Below are positions 52,078 to 61,420 of a stretch of 64,000 nt of DNA, one piece after another. Source of the DNA: Microbacterium aurugineum (GTDB lineage Bacteria; Actinomycetota; Actinomycetes; Actinomycetales; Microbacteriaceae). The first letter of the stretch is position 1; each line of letters starts with the position of its first letter. A model generated the notes under the pieces. It was not told where the DNA came from, did not search any database, and was given only the letters and a program-made list of their open reading frames with translations. Where the stretch lies: the NCBI RefSeq assembly GCF_023101205.1, contig NZ_CP078078.1, positions 1 through 64,000 of the forward strand, in the 5' to 3' direction. Both the position numbers and the translations under genes were made by a program.

Positions 52078-53544
52078 TCAGACCTGCGCGCGCAGCGCCT
52101 CACCCAGCCCCGCGTCGACGTTCGTCCAGTACTGGAAGAAGCGCTCGCGGATGCCGTCGACCGTGATCGAACGGCCCTGGCCGGTCAGTGTCTCCAGGAA
52201 CCGGGCCCGCTGCACATCGTCGAACACCTCGCGGTAGAGCGTGCCGGCCTGGCCGAAGTCGTCGTCCTCGGCGTGCAGCGTCGCGGCGGAGCGGATCAGC
52301 TCGCCGTCGGACTCCCAGCTCGCCTCGACGCCTGCTGCCGGATCGGCCTCGGGCCCGCCGGCCGCACCGTAGGAGTTCGGCGTGTAGGTGCGGTGCTCGG
52401 CCGGGTTGAACCGGTACTGCATCTGGCCTTCGTGCATGTAGTTGCGCACCTCGGCCGCGTGCGGCTGGTTGACCGGCAGCTGGTTGTAGTTCGCGCCGAT
52501 GCGGTGGCGCTGCGCGTCGGAGTACGAGAACACCCGTGCCATCAGCATCTTGTCGGGCGAGATCCCCGTGCCGGGCACCTGGTTTCCGGGCGAGAACGCG
52601 GCCTGCTCGATCTCGGCGAAGAAGTTCTGCGGGTTGCGGTTCAGCGTGAACGTGCCCACCTTGATGCGCGGGTAGTCCTTCTTCGACCAGGTCTTCGTGA
52701 GGTCGAACGGGTTGAACCGGTAGGCCTTGGCCTCGTCGTACGGCATGATCTGCACGTACACGTCCCACGAGGGGTGGTCGCCCCGGCTGATCGCATCGAA
52801 GAGGTCACGGCGGTAGTAGTCGGCGTCCGACCCGGCGAGCTTCTCGGCCTCGTCGGCCTCCATGGTCTCGAAGCCCAGGGTGGAGAGGAAGTGGTACTGC
52901 ACCCAGAAGCGCTCTCCGGCCGCGTTCACCCACTGGTACGTGTGCGAGCCGTAACCGTTCATGTGCCGCCAGCTGCGCGGGAGGCCCCGGTCGCCCATGA
53001 GGTACGTGACCTGGTGGGCGGTCTCGGGCGAGAGGGTCCAGAAGTCCCACTGCATGTCGGCGTCGCGGAGGCCGGAGTCGCCCAGACGCTTCTGCGAGTG
53101 GATGAAGTCGGGGAACTTCATCGCGTCGCGCAGGAAGAACGTCGGGGTGTTGTTGCCGACGATGTCGAGGTTGCCCTCGGTCGAGTAGAAGCGCAGCGAG
53201 AAGCCGCGCACATCGCGCCAGGTGTCGGGGGAGCCCTGTTCACCGGCCACCGAGGAGAAGCGCAGGAGCGTCTCGCTCTCCGCTCCGGGCTGGAACACGG
53301 CTGCCCGGGTGTACGCCGACACGTCTTCCGTGACGACGAAGGTGCCGAAGGCGCCGCCGCCCTTGGCGTGCGGGTTGCGCTCCGGCACCCGCTCGCGGTT
53401 GAAGGAGGCGAGCTTCTCGACCAGATAGCGGTCGTGGAGGACCGTGGGACCGTCGGCCCCGACCGTCAGGGAGTGCGCGTCGCTGGCGACCGGTGTGCCG
53501 GTCTGCGTCGTGGTGGCGGGTTTCGGGGTGGCAGGGTTCGTCAT
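52078..53544 (-). CDS. katA: Monofunctional heme catalase
   Basis: 488 residues, a small-subunit clade 3 catalase. Distal site [17 protein letters not shown] with His59, Asn132 in [28 protein letters not shown], and the proximal Tyr in [14 protein letters not shown]. No C-terminal flavodoxin-like domain. It breaks down hydrogen peroxide in the cytoplasm. The Fur-type regulator gene lies 66 bp upstream in the same direction, so peroxide-responsive control is probable. Confidence 0.96.
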   Translation of the reverse strand: MTNPATPKPATTTQTGTPVASDAHSLTVGADGPTVLHDRYLVEKLASFNRERVPERNPHAKGGGAFGTFVVTEDVSAYTRAAVFQPGAESETLLRFSSVAGEQGSPDTWRDVRGFSLRFYSTEGNLDIVGNNTPTFFLRDAMKFPDFIHSQKRLGDSGLRDADMQWDFWTLSPETAHQVTYLMGDRGLPRSWRHMNGYGSHTYQWVNAAGERFWVQYHFLSTLGFETMEADEAEKLAGSDADYYRRDLFDAISRGDHPSWDVYVQIMPYDEAKAYRFNPFDLTKTWSKKDYPRIKVGTFTLNRNPQNFFAEIEQAAFSPGNQVPGTGISPDKMLMARVFSYSDAQRHRIGANYNQLPVNQPHAAEVRNYMHEGQMQYRFNPAEHRTYTPNSYGAAGGPEADPAAGVEASWESDGELIRSAATLHAEDDDFGQAGTLYREVFDDVQRARFLETLTGQGRSITVDGIRERFFQYWTNVDAGLGEALRAQV

Positions 53545-53610
53545 GGTGTTCTCCTTCTGCGCGCTGGCGCGGCGAATGCTCCACCCGTTGAGGGGAGGAT
53601 CGCCGGGGAC

Positions 53611-54030
53611 CTACGCGGCGTTCTGGCAGCTGGGGCAGACGCCCCAGAAGGTGACTTCGGCTGTCTGGACGGTGAATCCCGCCGCGGAGGACGGGGTGAG
53701 ACACGGCGCGTCGCCGACCACGCAGTCCACATCGCCGACCGCACCGCAAGAGGTGCAGACGACGTGGTGGTGGTTGTCGCCGATGCGCCGCTCATAGAGC
53801 GCCGCGGAACCTGCCGGTTCGATCCGACGGATGAGGCCCGCCGTCGTCAGGTCCGCGAGGATGTTGTGCACCGACTGGATCGACGTGGTCGGGAGCACGA
53901 CGGAGACGGCGCGGTAGAGCCGCTCCGCATCCGTATGGGCCATGGAGTCGAGAGCTTCGAGAACGGCGACGCGGCCCGCGGTCGACCGTAGCCCGGCGCC
54001 GTGAAGCACCGAGTCGAATTCTGTCTCCAT
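53611..54030 (-). CDS. Fur/PerR-family regulator of catalase
   Basis: 139 residues. Winged helix with LRSTAGRVAVLEALDSMAHT and TTSIQSVHNILADLTTAG; metal region DNHHHVVCTSCGAVGDVDC with the HHH cluster and the CxxC pair, and a second CPSC near the C-terminus (structural zinc). The order regulator-then-catalase is typical of actinobacterial FurA or CatR/PerR, peroxide-sensing repressors. A 23-bp dyad stands 17 bp upstream of the start. Confidence 0.9.
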   Translation of the reverse strand: METEFDSVLHGAGLRSTAGRVAVLEALDSMAHTDAERLYRAVSVVLPTTSIQSVHNILADLTTAGLIRRIEPAGSAALYERRIGDNHHHVVCTSCGAVGDVDCVVGDAPCLTPSSAAGFTVQTAEVTFWGVCPSCQNAA

Positions 54031-54047
54031 GTCCCCGAGCCTAGCGC

Positions 54048-54070
54048 TTCTTTTGAGTGATTCAAAAGAA
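54048..54070. promoter_or_regulatory. Fur/PerR-like box
   Basis: TTCTTTTGA (54048-54056), GTGAT, TCAAAAGAA (54062-54070): a perfect 9-bp inverted repeat, strikingly AT-rich for this sequence, just upstream of the fur-like gene. Autoregulation and co-control of katA are expected. Confidence 0.72.
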
Positions 54071-54089
54071 CGGCGTGTCGGAGCCCGAT

Positions 54090-56117
54090 TCAGCGGGTGA
54101 CGGTGAAGCCTCCGCCGTGAACACGCACCTTCCCGTGACCGGCCGCCGGTCCGCGCTGGCTGCCTTCGGCGTCGTAGGAGCGTCCGGAACCCGGGGCCAG
54201 GGGAGCGACCTGCTGCGTGCGACCGGTCGCCTCGGTGTAGAGCACGGCCGGGCGTCCGGTCGTCGAGTACACCGCGCTCGCCACCCGCGGCTGGATCAGA
54301 AGCGCGTCGAGCCGGACGTCGCCGCGACTCGTGCACCGCACGGTCACCGGAGCATCCGGCAGATCGCCGCCGAGTCGTTGCGGTACCAGCATCCCCTCCG
54401 CCTCGGTGAGCCCGGGGTCGCCGGTACCTCCGGCGGGTGTCCGTGTCGTCCAGAGGCGACGTCGACCGCGGAAGACCTCCCACACCGCCTCGCCTGCCTG
54501 CGCGGCCTGACGCCAGACGACACCGTGCAGGACGGCGTCGGCTTCCGTCACGTCGAACTCGACCCACTCGCCCTTCGGCAGGTGCACGAAGGATCCGCCG
54601 GACAGGTTCCCCTCGCCGATCCACGCGCCCGTCTCGGGGGTCACGACCACGGCGCCGGGCGACCGTCGCGCTGCCTCGGCCTCCAGCACCCGCAGCCCCG
54701 AGAACGAGGCGAGGCCGGTGATCGAGGTCGCGAGGTCGGCCACATCACGGTTGGCGTCGAGCAGGAGCATCGTGAGCAGCCCGTGGATCGTCGACTCAGC
54801 ACCGGAGTTGCGATTCACCCGCCCGTCGGTCTCCACCCCGTCGAAGGTCACGCCCGTCGCCGGGTCGTACACCGGAACCCCCGCCGTGTTCGCGCCGAAG
54901 AACCACCCGGCGGCGAGACCCGCGAGCACGCGCAGCCCGTCGCCGCCGACGGCCGACGCTTGCAGAGCTCCCGCGACGCGGCCGTGGGCACCGTAGGCGA
55001 TCTGGGCCTCGGCCGGCAGAGGTGCCCAGGCGTTGTGCGGACCCCCGCACGTGAGCACCTGCGGGGTGAAGCGCCCGGCATCCGCGATGGCGGCGGCGGA
55101 CCACTCCCGCCGCCGGAGCAGCGCCCCGCCGCGGGCCAGCGCCTCGGGTGCCGCGGCACCCCAGGCGTGCCAGAACCCGAGCGAGCCGGTCCAGGGCAGG
55201 ACCGCGCCGAAGGGCCAGCCCTTCGAGGGATCGGTGGCCATCGCGGCCACGCCTTCGCCGTAGGTCTGCAGCGCGGCGCGGCTGCGGGAGTCGCCGACCT
55301 CGGCCGCGGCGGCGAGGCCGAGCATGGCCTCGGCCGTCGCATCCGCGCCACCGGCGATCAGCCAGGCGGGCAGCCTGCGACCGTCGCTCTTCACCCATCG
55401 CCCCGCTCGGGAGAGCGACTCGCGGCGCAGCGCATCCAGGCACAGGTGCAACCGCTCGCGCAGGAACGCCGCGAACTCGGGATCCTCGCGACGGAAGGCC
55501 GCGTAGCCCTCGCCGAACGCCCAGACGCTGCGTGCCAGCCAGTAGGACTCGGCGGAGTCGGACGGATCGGGCAGCTCCACCGGGATCGCGCTCGGGGTCA
55601 GCGTGCCGTCCTCCTGCTGCCACAGGACCACGCGCCCGGCGTTCGGCCCCGATGTCGTCTGCAGGAACGCCAGAGAGCGGAGGACGTCCTTCGCCTCGTC
55701 GCGGCTCTGCGTGTCGCGCGTCGCCTTCCAGTCTCGGAGGAACACGATCGCCGCGCGCGCGATGTCGTCCGCGTTGTACGCTCCCTGCGACCAGTACCCC
55801 GTCGCCGCGTCGAGGGTGCCACCGCCGACCGGGCGGTACCCGCCTGCTCCATCGGTGTCCGCGTAGGTCCAGGGAGCGCGGACCGTCGGCTTCGCCTCGA
55901 TGTCGAACGTGGTGTGCGTCGCGCTCGCCGTGACCGGGACCTCCGCGAGGAGGAATCGCAGGTGGGCGAGGTTCGTCAGCCTCCGCCGGTGCGGGCCCCC
56001 GAGCCGGACAGCCGAGTCGGGCGTCACGGAAGCGGCGACGGCCGACTCCGCGGGGACGAGAGCGAGGGCGGACGCCGTCGCCGCAAGGGTCAGGAACGTG
56101 CGTCGTGAGGTCTCCAT
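54090..56117 (-). CDS. Tat-exported glycoside-hydrolase-like protein
   Basis: 675 residues from the ATG at 56117. The N-terminus METSRRTFLTLAATASALAL is a twin-arginine signal. The body is an Ala-rich helical domain (about 60-480) with WSQGAYNADDIARAAIVFLR, ESYWLARSVWAFGEGYAAFR, GWPFGAVLPWTGSLGFWHAW and RNSGAESTIHGLLTMLLLDA, consistent with an alpha/alpha-toroid hydrolase; a C-terminal beta-domain (GAWIGEGNLSGGSFVHLPKG, EWVEFDV) resembles a carbohydrate-binding module. I cannot name the GH family. It is the last gene of the LacI-controlled sugar operon and presumably trims the polymer outside the cell. Confidence 0.72.
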   Translation of the reverse strand: METSRRTFLTLAATASALALVPAESAVAASVTPDSAVRLGGPHRRRLTNLAHLRFLLAEVPVTASATHTTFDIEAKPTVRAPWTYADTDGAGGYRPVGGGTLDAATGYWSQGAYNADDIARAAIVFLRDWKATRDTQSRDEAKDVLRSLAFLQTTSGPNAGRVVLWQQEDGTLTPSAIPVELPDPSDSAESYWLARSVWAFGEGYAAFRREDPEFAAFLRERLHLCLDALRRESLSRAGRWVKSDGRRLPAWLIAGGADATAEAMLGLAAAAEVGDSRSRAALQTYGEGVAAMATDPSKGWPFGAVLPWTGSLGFWHAWGAAAPEALARGGALLRRREWSAAAIADAGRFTPQVLTCGGPHNAWAPLPAEAQIAYGAHGRVAGALQASAVGGDGLRVLAGLAAGWFFGANTAGVPVYDPATGVTFDGVETDGRVNRNSGAESTIHGLLTMLLLDANRDVADLATSITGLASFSGLRVLEAEAARRSPGAVVVTPETGAWIGEGNLSGGSFVHLPKGEWVEFDVTEADAVLHGVVWRQAAQAGEAVWEVFRGRRRLWTTRTPAGGTGDPGLTEAEGMLVPQRLGGDLPDAPVTVRCTSRGDVRLDALLIQPRVASAVYSTTGRPAVLYTEATGRTQQVAPLAPGSGRSYDAEGSQRGPAAGHGKVRVHGGGFTVTR

Positions 56118-56121
56118 GGCG

Positions 56122-57123
56122 TCACTCTCCGGCTTCCGCGCGCGAGGCGGCATCGGTGCGCAGTGCCCGTCCCCAGGGCTGCGCGGGGTCGTGGATCGCC
56201 ACAGCGAGAGTCGTGTCGGACTGGCCGTAGTACGCGAACCACTTGCCGTGGAACTTCACCAGCCCCTCCACGAAGGTCACGTTGGAGACGAGTCCGTGCG
56301 TGTCCTCGAACGTCTGCGGGCGCAGCCAGGGCTCCTGCAGTCGCGCGATGACACGTGTCGGCTCGTCGGGGTCGATCGCGATCTGCCCGCAGCGGTAGTC
56401 CACCTCCACCGTGCCGTCGTCGTGCACGGTGCGGGTGGCACCGTTGGTGAGGAAGAGCAGCAGCCCGTTGTCGGTCACCACGGGAGAGGCGCCGATCTCG
56501 ACGAGCGCCTCGTCCCAGGTGCCGGGCGTCGGCGAGTACATCGGCTCGGTGTCGGGCGTTCCGGGGGTCCAGTGGATCAGATCGTCGCTGGTCGCCCAGT
56601 AGATCGCGCCCTCGCCGAAGTACATCCACCACGTGCCGTGCATGCGCTGCGGCACGATGACCCCGGCCTTCGACCAGTTGAATCCGCGCGGGTCCATGGT
56701 CTTGAACGTGTCGAAGTCGTCGAACAACGGACCGTGCTTGGTCCAGGTGCGCAGGTCGGTCGAGGTGGCCAGGCACAGCTGTGCACTGCGGCGATCCCAC
56801 CCCGTGTAGGTCAGGTAGTACGTGCCGTCGATCAGCGCGATACGCGGATCTTCGCAGCCGTAGCGTTCGTAGTCTTCGGACGGGGACAGGATCGGCGCAT
56901 CCTCGCGGGTGAACGTCACCCCGTCCTTCGACCGGGCGATGCCGATGTGGGAGACGATGTCGTCGGCGTGCGCTCGGTAGAGCAGCACGACCTCGTCGCC
57001 ATCGACGAGGGCCGCCGGGTTGTAGAGGTTGGCCGATTCCCAGCTGTCACCCCGAGGGCGCAGGATCGGGTTGCTTTCGTAGGGGGTGAACGGACCGAGG
57101 GGGAAGGAGGCTCCGGTGAACAT
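56122..57123 (-). CDS. GH130-family beta-mannoside phosphorylase/hydrolase
   Basis: 333 residues, five-bladed propeller. GH130 marks: NPAALVDGDEVVLLYRAH, GIARSKDGVTFT, ERYGCEDPRIALIDGTYYLT, YTGWDRRSAQLCLAT, KAGVIVPQRMHGTWWMYFGE and the ALVEIGASPVV segment. Family members phosphorolyse or hydrolyse beta-mannosides. The protein has no signal peptide, so it acts in the cytoplasm on imported oligosaccharides. Whether it uses phosphate depends on residues I cannot align with certainty. Confidence 0.85.
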   Translation of the reverse strand: MFTGASFPLGPFTPYESNPILRPRGDSWESANLYNPAALVDGDEVVLLYRAHADDIVSHIGIARSKDGVTFTREDAPILSPSEDYERYGCEDPRIALIDGTYYLTYTGWDRRSAQLCLATSTDLRTWTKHGPLFDDFDTFKTMDPRGFNWSKAGVIVPQRMHGTWWMYFGEGAIYWATSDDLIHWTPGTPDTEPMYSPTPGTWDEALVEIGASPVVTDNGLLLFLTNGATRTVHDDGTVEVDYRCGQIAIDPDEPTRVIARLQEPWLRPQTFEDTHGLVSNVTFVEGLVKFHGKWFAYYGQSDTTLAVAIHDPAQPWGRALRTDAASRAEAGE

Positions 57124-57150
57124 GGGGCACTTTCTGTCGGGGGATGGGGG

Positions 57151-57993
57151 CTAGCCTTTGACGGCCGCGCCGAGGTCGGTGGCTTTGAAGAAGCGCTGGA
57201 AGACGACGAAGAGGATGACGACGGGGAACGCGAGCGCCGTGGCGCCGGCGAGGATCGCGCCGTTCGGGTTGGCCGTCGACTGCGCCACGTTGGAGATGTA
57301 GTTGGCGAGGGACACGGCCAGCGGCTGCAGGCTCGCATCCTTCGTGATGAGGAACGGCCAGAGGAATTCGTTCCAGGGGCCGATGAACGTGACCAGCACG
57401 ACCGTCACGAGCACGGGGCGGATGAGCGGGATCGCGACCGATGTGAGCAGGCGGATCTCGCCGGCACCGTCGATCCGTGCGGCCTCGAAGATCTCCACCG
57501 GCAGCGCCTTGAAGAACTGCACGAAGATGAACACCGCGGTGGTGTTGATCAGGAACGGCAGGATCATGCCCAGATACGAGTCGCCGAGTCCATAGCTGCG
57601 GGTGATCTGCACGTAGAGCGGGATCATCAGCAACTGGAACGGCACCATCTGCACGAGCAGCATCAGCACCCAGACCACGCCGCGCCCCCGGAAGTCCAGG
57701 CGAGCGATCGCGTAGCCGGCGAGCAGCCCGAACACGACGGTTCCCAGGAGGACGCCCGCCGTGAAGATCAGCGAGTTGACCAGCGAACCGACCAGGTCGA
57801 TGCGCGAGTCGATCGCGATGAAGTTGTCGACCGTCCACCCGCTCGTCGGGAACAGCTCGCTGGGGGAGTTCGTCGGGTTCTCCTGGAATGCCCCGACGAT
57901 CATGAAGTAGAACGGGAAGGCGAAGCCGATGGCCGCGATCGTGAGCAGGATGATGCTCAGGATGCGGGGCAGTGAACGCTTCTTTCGCATCAT
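57151..57993 (-). CDS. Sugar ABC importer permease (MalG family)
   Basis: 280 residues; ATG at 57993 overlaps the MalF-like stop by 4 bp. Six helices and the EAA loop EIFEAARIDGAGEIRLLTSV with PLIRPVLVTV are typical of CUT1 permeases. Last component of the importer before the GH130 gene. Confidence 0.93.
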   Translation of the reverse strand: MMRKKRSLPRILSIILLTIAAIGFAFPFYFMIVGAFQENPTNSPSELFPTSGWTVDNFIAIDSRIDLVGSLVNSLIFTAGVLLGTVVFGLLAGYAIARLDFRGRGVVWVLMLLVQMVPFQLLMIPLYVQITRSYGLGDSYLGMILPFLINTTAVFIFVQFFKALPVEIFEAARIDGAGEIRLLTSVAIPLIRPVLVTVVLVTFIGPWNEFLWPFLITKDASLQPLAVSLANYISNVAQSTANPNGAILAGATALAFPVVILFVVFQRFFKATDLGAAVKG

Positions 57994-58886
57994 CGCTCCC
58001 TCGTCGCTCGATTGGCCGCCAGCGACAGCATCCCGACGAAGATCACGAGGATCATGCCGATGGCCGCCGCCGTATCGGGGTTCTGCTGTTGGATGCCCAG
58101 CTGGTAGATCAGCAGGACGGGGGTGGTCGAGGCGCCGTCCGGGCCGCCGCCGTTGGTGAGCAGGTACGGCTCGGTGAAGAGGTTGGCTCCGGTGATGATC
58201 GAGAGGATCAGCACGAGGGTCGTGGCGCTGCGCACCCCGGGGATCGTGACGTGCCGGAAACGCGAGAACACTCCGGCGCCGTCGGTCTCCGCCGACTCGT
58301 AGAGCTCCCTCGGCACGTTCTGCAGGGCCGCCAGGTAGAGCAGGATGTAGAACCCGAGCTGCTTCCAAGTGACGTAGAACGCGATCATCGGCATCGCGAG
58401 TCCGCTGTTCACGAGCCACGACGGATCCGGGGCGAGCGGGCCGAGGATGGTGTTGATCAGCCCGTTGCCCGAGAACAGCAGCATCCACACGCCCACGAGG
58501 GAGACGCTCGCCGTCAGGTAGGGGACGTAGAACGCGACCCGGTAGGCGGCGACCCAGCGGATGCCGGTGTTGAGCGCCGCGGCGAGGACCAGGGCGAGCA
58601 CCGCCGTGAGCGGCACGTTGATGACGAGGAAGATCAGGGTGTTGCGGAAGGATCCGAGGACCCGCGGGTCGGTGAGCACCGTGACGAAGTTGTCGAAGCC
58701 GACGAACGGGCGGTCGACCTCGGTGCCGGGTGCCGTGAAGAAGTAGTCGTGGAAGGCGATGTAGACGGCGAACGCGAGCGGATACGCGAAGATCGCGATC
58801 ACGAACACGAAGTACGGCAGCGCGAACAGCCCGCCGACCGGTTGCGCACCCAGCCATCGGGTGCGCAACCGCTTCTTGTCGGTCAC
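57990..58886 (-). CDS. Sugar ABC importer permease (MalF family)
   Basis: 298 residues from a GTG at 58886, 4 bp after the SBP stop. N-terminal basic segment, then helices starting GGLFALPYFVFVIAIFAYPL; EAA loop ELYESAETDGAGVFSRFRHV. Partner of the MalG-like permease. No ATPase gene is present, so a shared MsiK-type ATPase encoded elsewhere is expected. Confidence 0.92.
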   Translation of the reverse strand: MTDKKRLRTRWLGAQPVGGLFALPYFVFVIAIFAYPLAFAVYIAFHDYFFTAPGTEVDRPFVGFDNFVTVLTDPRVLGSFRNTLIFLVINVPLTAVLALVLAAALNTGIRWVAAYRVAFYVPYLTASVSLVGVWMLLFSGNGLINTILGPLAPDPSWLVNSGLAMPMIAFYVTWKQLGFYILLYLAALQNVPRELYESAETDGAGVFSRFRHVTIPGVRSATTLVLILSIITGANLFTEPYLLTNGGGPDGASTTPVLLIYQLGIQQQNPDTAAAIGMILVIFVGMLSLAANRATRER

Positions 58887-58890
58887 GATG

Positions 58891-60156
58891 TCACTCGGCG
58901 ACGAGCTCGTCGATCTTCGTCGCCGCATTCCCGAGGAAGTCGTCGATCGACTCCTTGTCGAAGATCACGGCGGAGGAGTACTCGTCGCGGAACGCCTGCC
59001 ATGCCTCGACGGAGTTCGGGATGCTGGGGACGTCGGCGGTCTTCTCGGCCTGCTCGGCGAACGCCACGTAGTTCGGGTTCGCGGCGAAGTAGTCGCCGTA
59101 GGCGTCGGTGAGGCCGGTGCGCATCGGCATCTGACCGGTCGCCTCGAGCAGCTGTCCGTCGCTCTCCTCGCTGGTCGAGAACTTCAGGAACTCCCACGCC
59201 GTGCCCTGGTTCTCACAGGCCGTGAACATCGACACGCTCTTGGAGTCGGCGAAGGTCGTGGGGTTGTCCCGGCCGTCGCTGGTCGGCACGGGCATGAAGC
59301 CGACATCGACGGTGTCGGCGTACGACGGGATGGCCCAGGGGCCGGCGAGCTGCATGGCGGTGGTGCCGGCCGACATCGCGTCGTCGGTCGACGCCTCGTT
59401 CGGCGACAGCTTCTCGTCGTAGAAGGTCTTCCAGAACTCGGAGACCGTGCGCCCGGCGTCCGAGTCGAACGTGGCCTTGCCGTCTTCCACCAGCATCGTG
59501 CCGTCCGTCTCGGCCAGGTACAGCGGATAGAAGTCGAACCACGGCTGGTAGAACTCGCTGGTCGGAGCGGGCCAGATGGCGCTCTGCACACCGGAGTCGA
59601 CGATCGCACGCGAGCCTTCGAGGAAGGAGTCGTAGGTGTTCATCTGCGGGTCTTCGGGGTCGATGCCGGCGGCTTCGAAGAGCGCCTTGTTGTACATGAC
59701 CATCACGGGGTTCGACTTCCAGGGCAGCTGGTAGAAGCTGCCGTCACTGGCATAGGCGTCGACATCGCCGCCGCGCTCGGTGATGTAGTCGGCGCCCCCG
59801 TCGATCGCGCTGAGGTCGACGAGGCCTCCCTGCTTGACCCAGCCCGAGACCGCGGCAGGGGCCACGTTGTACACGAGGCAGGGCGCGGTGCCGGCGGTGA
59901 TCGCGGCGGTGATGGCCTCTTCCGACGACGATCCGGCGGGAATCTCCTGTGCCTTCACCTGCTCGTCGGGATGCTCGGCGTTCCAGGCCTCGACGACGGC
60001 GGTGCCCCAGGCGACCTCCTGCTCGTTGTTGGAGAGCCAGATGCTGATGGGGCCGGTGCCGTCGGCGGATCCCTCCCCGCCACCTCCTCCGGCCGAGCAT
60101 CCGGTGGCGACGAGAGCGGTGGCGCCGATCAGGGCGATTGCGCGGAACTTCTTCAT
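58891..60156 (-). CDS. Sugar ABC importer, solute-binding lipoprotein
   Basis: 421 residues. Lipobox VATGC (Cys20), Gly-rich linker, then an SBP_bac_1 domain (ISIWLSNNEQEVAWGTAVVE, MVMYNKALFEAAGIDPEDPQ, MQLAGPWAIPSYADTVDVGF). Ligand by context a mannose-containing oligosaccharide. It follows the LacI-type gene by 68 bp without a visible separate promoter. Confidence 0.92.
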   Translation of the reverse strand: MKKFRAIALIGATALVATGCSAGGGGGEGSADGTGPISIWLSNNEQEVAWGTAVVEAWNAEHPDEQVKAQEIPAGSSSEEAITAAITAGTAPCLVYNVAPAAVSGWVKQGGLVDLSAIDGGADYITERGGDVDAYASDGSFYQLPWKSNPVMVMYNKALFEAAGIDPEDPQMNTYDSFLEGSRAIVDSGVQSAIWPAPTSEFYQPWFDFYPLYLAETDGTMLVEDGKATFDSDAGRTVSEFWKTFYDEKLSPNEASTDDAMSAGTTAMQLAGPWAIPSYADTVDVGFMPVPTSDGRDNPTTFADSKSVSMFTACENQGTAWEFLKFSTSEESDGQLLEATGQMPMRTGLTDAYGDYFAANPNYVAFAEQAEKTADVPSIPNSVEAWQAFRDEYSSAVIFDKESIDDFLGNAATKIDELVAE

Positions 60157-60224
60157 GATGTCCTCCTTGACACTGCGGGGTACGGCTGCATGGCCGTGGG
60201 GTGGTGCGGTAGGTGGTGGTGTGG

Positions 60225-61229
60225 TCAGGCGCGTGCTGCCGACCCGGTGCTCTCCCGGAAGTGCACGACGTTGCAGTCGACGACCTCGGTGCGCGGCGGC
60301 GCTCCGATGATCTCCGCCCGCAGGAGCCGGGCGGCGGCGCGGCCCCGGGCGGCGGGATCAGAGGAGACGCTGGTCAGCGCCGGCGACAGGTGGGCGGAGA
60401 GGTGATCGTCGTCGAATCCGGAGATCGCGAGGTCCTGGGGAATCGAGAGTCCCTGTGCGCGTGCATAGGAGAGGCCGGCGATCGCCATGGTGTCGTTCGA
60501 ATAGAGGATCGCGGTCGGCCGGTCGGGCAGGGCGAGGAGCTCGGCGGTGCGGGCGCGCCCGCTCGCGGCCGTGAAGTCGCCCTCGCGGAGCAGCTCGTCG
60601 TCGCCGACCGCCTCGACGTAGGCCTCGGCGCGTGCCTTCGAGTGCACGTAGTCGAGGGGGCCGGAGACATGGGCGATGCGTCCGTGCCCGGCGGCGCGGA
60701 GGTGTGCGACGAGCTCGCGGATCGGTGCGGCATCGTCGGTGCGCACGCACGAGAACCCGGTCGGCTGGTCGTAGGCGCCTACCAGCACGGTCGGCAGGCC
60801 GAGGTCGTCGAGGAACGGCACGCGCCAGTCGTCGGTACGCAGATCGAGCAGGAGCGCCCCGTCGGCCCTGCCGTGGGTGAGCGTGCGGTACGCCCGTTCC
60901 TCGGCGTGGCGGTCGGGGACGACCTGGAGCAGGAGCGCGGTCTCGGTCTCGGCGAGCACCGACTCGACCCCCGCGATGAAGGCCGGGAAGAAGGAGTCGT
61001 TCGCGATGACCTCCGGGTCGCGGGCGAGGACGACTGCGATGGCGTTGGCCCGGCGGGTGGCGAGTGCCCGTGCGCTCTGGCTCGGGGCCCACTCCAGCTT
61101 CTCGGCCGCGGCGAGCACCTTCGCCCGCGTCTCCTCGGAGATGGGGCGGTTGCCGCTCAGGGCGTGCGACACGGTGGCCTTCGTGACGCCGGCTTCCCGG
61201 GCGACATCGGCGATCGTCGTGCGGCTCAT
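60225..61229 (-). CDS. LacI-family repressor of the sugar operon
   Basis: 334 residues from the ATG at 61229 with GAGGAGG upstream. HTH TTIADVAREAGVTKATVSHA, hinge region SQSARALATRRANAIAVVLA, then a periplasmic-binding-protein-like effector domain (GALLLDLRTDDWRVPF, PTAILYSNDTMAIAGLSYAR, DLAISGFDDDHLSAHLSP). Two AACCGGTT palindromes stand 35 and 54 bp upstream, so it represses itself and the downstream genes as one operon. Confidence 0.92.
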   Translation of the reverse strand: MSRTTIADVAREAGVTKATVSHALSGNRPISEETRAKVLAAAEKLEWAPSQSARALATRRANAIAVVLARDPEVIANDSFFPAFIAGVESVLAETETALLLQVVPDRHAEERAYRTLTHGRADGALLLDLRTDDWRVPFLDDLGLPTVLVGAYDQPTGFSCVRTDDAAPIRELVAHLRAAGHGRIAHVSGPLDYVHSKARAEAYVEAVGDDELLREGDFTAASGRARTAELLALPDRPTAILYSNDTMAIAGLSYARAQGLSIPQDLAISGFDDDHLSAHLSPALTSVSSDPAARGRAAARLLRAEIIGAPPRTEVVDCNVVHFRESTGSAARA

Positions 61230-61263
61230 GCCACCTCCTCGTGGACCCGGCACGCGGACAGCG

Positions 61264-61293
61264 TGAACCGGTTTGACGAGTGTAAACCGGTTT
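61264..61293. promoter_or_regulatory. Tandem LacI-type operators
   Basis: TGAACCGGTTTGA (61264-61276) and AAACCGGTTT (61284-61293) are CG-centred palindromes of the LacI/GalR type, centres 19 bp apart, in the gap upstream of the lacI-like gene. Confidence 0.75.
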
Positions 61294-61342
61294 GATTCCG
61301 GAAGTCAACGGTCCTGTCGGCGGTCCTGCCCGGTCCCGTCGG

Positions 61343-61405
61343 CCTTCGAATCACCCAAATGGCGCGACGAAGACGCTGGATACGACCGTTCGCGCGATCC
61401 GAAAG
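61343..61405. repeat. Dispersed 3'-end palindromic element, copy C
   Basis: Left part CCTTCGAATCACCCAAAT and right part CGCGCGATCCGAAAGC match copy B in both arms; pairing is imperfect. The right arm ends 15 bp from the stop of the J-domain gene, the same orientation as copies A and B. Confidence 0.65.
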
Positions 61406-61420
61406 CGGAGGACCGGCAGG

